Below, in pieces: positions 5,788 through 6,134 of a DNA stretch of 6,134 nt. The first letter of the stretch is position 1, and each line of letters starts with the position of its first letter. Origin of the DNA: Candidatus Margulisiibacteriota bacterium (GTDB lineage: Bacteria; Margulisbacteria; WOR-1; XYC2-FULL-46-14; JAHJBW01); NCBI GenBank assembly GCA_018813405.1, contig JAHJBW010000092.1, forward strand, positions 1-6,134. Direction: 5' to 3'. A program made the position numbers and the translations under genes. Below the pieces are notes generated by a model. That model did not search any database, was not told the origin of the DNA, and worked only from the letters and a program-made list of their open reading frames with translations.

Positions 5788-6134
5788 CTTTTTCCTCCTT
5801 TTTGAACAATAAGTTTGGCCAGCTTAACGGCCTCGGCCGCATCTGACCCGCGGCTTGCCCCTATAGAGTCTGCGTAGTCATCTGTCACCACTGCTCCGCC
5901 TATAATAACAGGAATATTAAGGCCCGCGTCCTTTAATCTTTGCTGGGTTGTGCCCATCTCGACCATGGTGGTGGTAAGCAGGGCAGAAAGGGCTATTACA
6001 TCCGGCCTTTCTTTGGTCGCGGCTTCCAAAATCTTGTCAGGATGAACATCCTTGCCAAGGTCGATTATTTCAAACCCGTGGTTTTCAAGCAGCATTCTGA
6101 CGATGTTCTTCCCAATGTCGTGGATATCTCCAAA
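5784..6134 (-). CDS. Corrinoid (B12-binding) protein, C-terminal part, 5' end cut by window edge
   Basis: The last 116 residues of a cobalamin-binding protein are visible; the frame is open through the right edge, so the ATG at 6095 is internal and not the start. The fragment begins FGDIHDIGKNIV, carrying the DxHxxG motif (6111-6128) whose histidine is the lower axial cobalt ligand in base-off/His-on corrinoid proteins. An SxL motif (SAL, visible residues 50-52, followed by LTTTM) and a GG motif (IIGGAVVT, residues 77-84) follow, as in the Rossmann-like B12 domain of MtaC/MtbC/MttC-type proteins and of MetH. Such proteins shuttle methyl groups between a substrate methyltransferase and a second acceptor enzyme in the cytoplasm. 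The missing N-terminal part would normally be a small helical cap domain. The end of the domain (IGASRGSDAAEAV) departs from the usual IGADGYAPDA-like sequence. Its TGA stop overlaps the next ATG as ATGA. The methyl donor cannot be inferred; the partner gene lies outside the window. Confidence 0.93.
   Translation of the reverse strand, partial: FGDIHDIGKNIVRMLLENHGFEIIDLGKDVHPDKILEAATKERPDVIALSALLTTTMVEMGTTQQRLKDAGLNIPVIIGGAVVTDDYADSIGASRGSDAAEAVKLAKLIVQKGGKR
5794..5800 (-). promoter_or_regulatory. Strong Shine-Dalgarno site of the TolC-like gene
   Basis: On the minus strand AAGGAGG stands 6 bases before the ATG at 5787. It lies inside the last codons of the corrinoid gene. It is a near-perfect anti-16S match and fixes the start of the outer membrane channel gene, which also overlaps the corrinoid stop by four bases (ATGA). 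Confidence 0.85.

Noticed and set aside
5784..6095. The ATG at 6095 as the start of a 103-residue corrinoid protein
   Set aside because: The same frame is open to the window edge and encodes the essential DxHxxG motif upstream of that ATG, so the real start lies outside the window.
1..6134. CRISPR array, tRNA, rRNA, insertion sequence, terminator or promoter
   Set aside because: I saw no direct repeats with spacers, cloverleaf, inverted-repeat ends or stem plus T-run. Nearly every base is inside a minus-strand coding frame and there is no intergenic gap.

Overview
The window is a single minus-strand operon fragment with essentially no non-coding DNA. Transcription runs from the right edge to the left edge. 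In transcription order it holds: the C-terminal part of a cobalamin-binding corrinoid protein (5784-6134, cut by the right edge); a TolC-family outer membrane efflux gene broken by one in-frame TGA (4456-5787); a HlyD/YbhG-type membrane fusion protein (3665-4459); two ABC ATPases (2941-3672 and 2190-2948); and two paralogous ABC-2 permeases (1070-2206 and 1-1070, the last cut by the left edge). Long plus-strand open frames are shadows of these genes.

Together the last six genes form a complete tripartite ABC-2 exporter: a heterodimer of permeases, a heterodimer of ATPases, a periplasmic adaptor and an outer membrane channel. The layout resembles E. coli ybhGFSR, and more distantly yhiI-rbbA-yhhJ, except that the tandem ATPase (one polypeptide in YbhF) is here two separate overlapping genes and a channel gene lies inside the operon. 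The substrate cannot be read from the sequence; relatives are annotated as drug or ion exporters. The ATPase pair looks asymmetric: the first lacks the switch histidine and the second lacks a normal LSGGQ signature, which would leave one consensus and one degenerate ATP site.

All six gene junctions overlap, by 1 to 17 bases, so strong translational coupling is likely and any promoter must lie beyond the right edge. No terminator is visible; the operon runs off the left edge. The corrinoid gene is joined to the efflux genes by an ATGA overlap, an unexpected partnership between C1/methyl-transfer chemistry and export.

Organism: a diderm (Gram-negative-type) bacterium, because it carries an outer membrane channel with a signal peptide and a periplasmic adaptor. 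The corrinoid protein fits an anaerobe with methyltransferase metabolism. Base composition is near half GC. TGA is the ordinary stop here (five of the six complete gene ends), so the standard bacterial code applies. I cannot name a phylum from the sequence.
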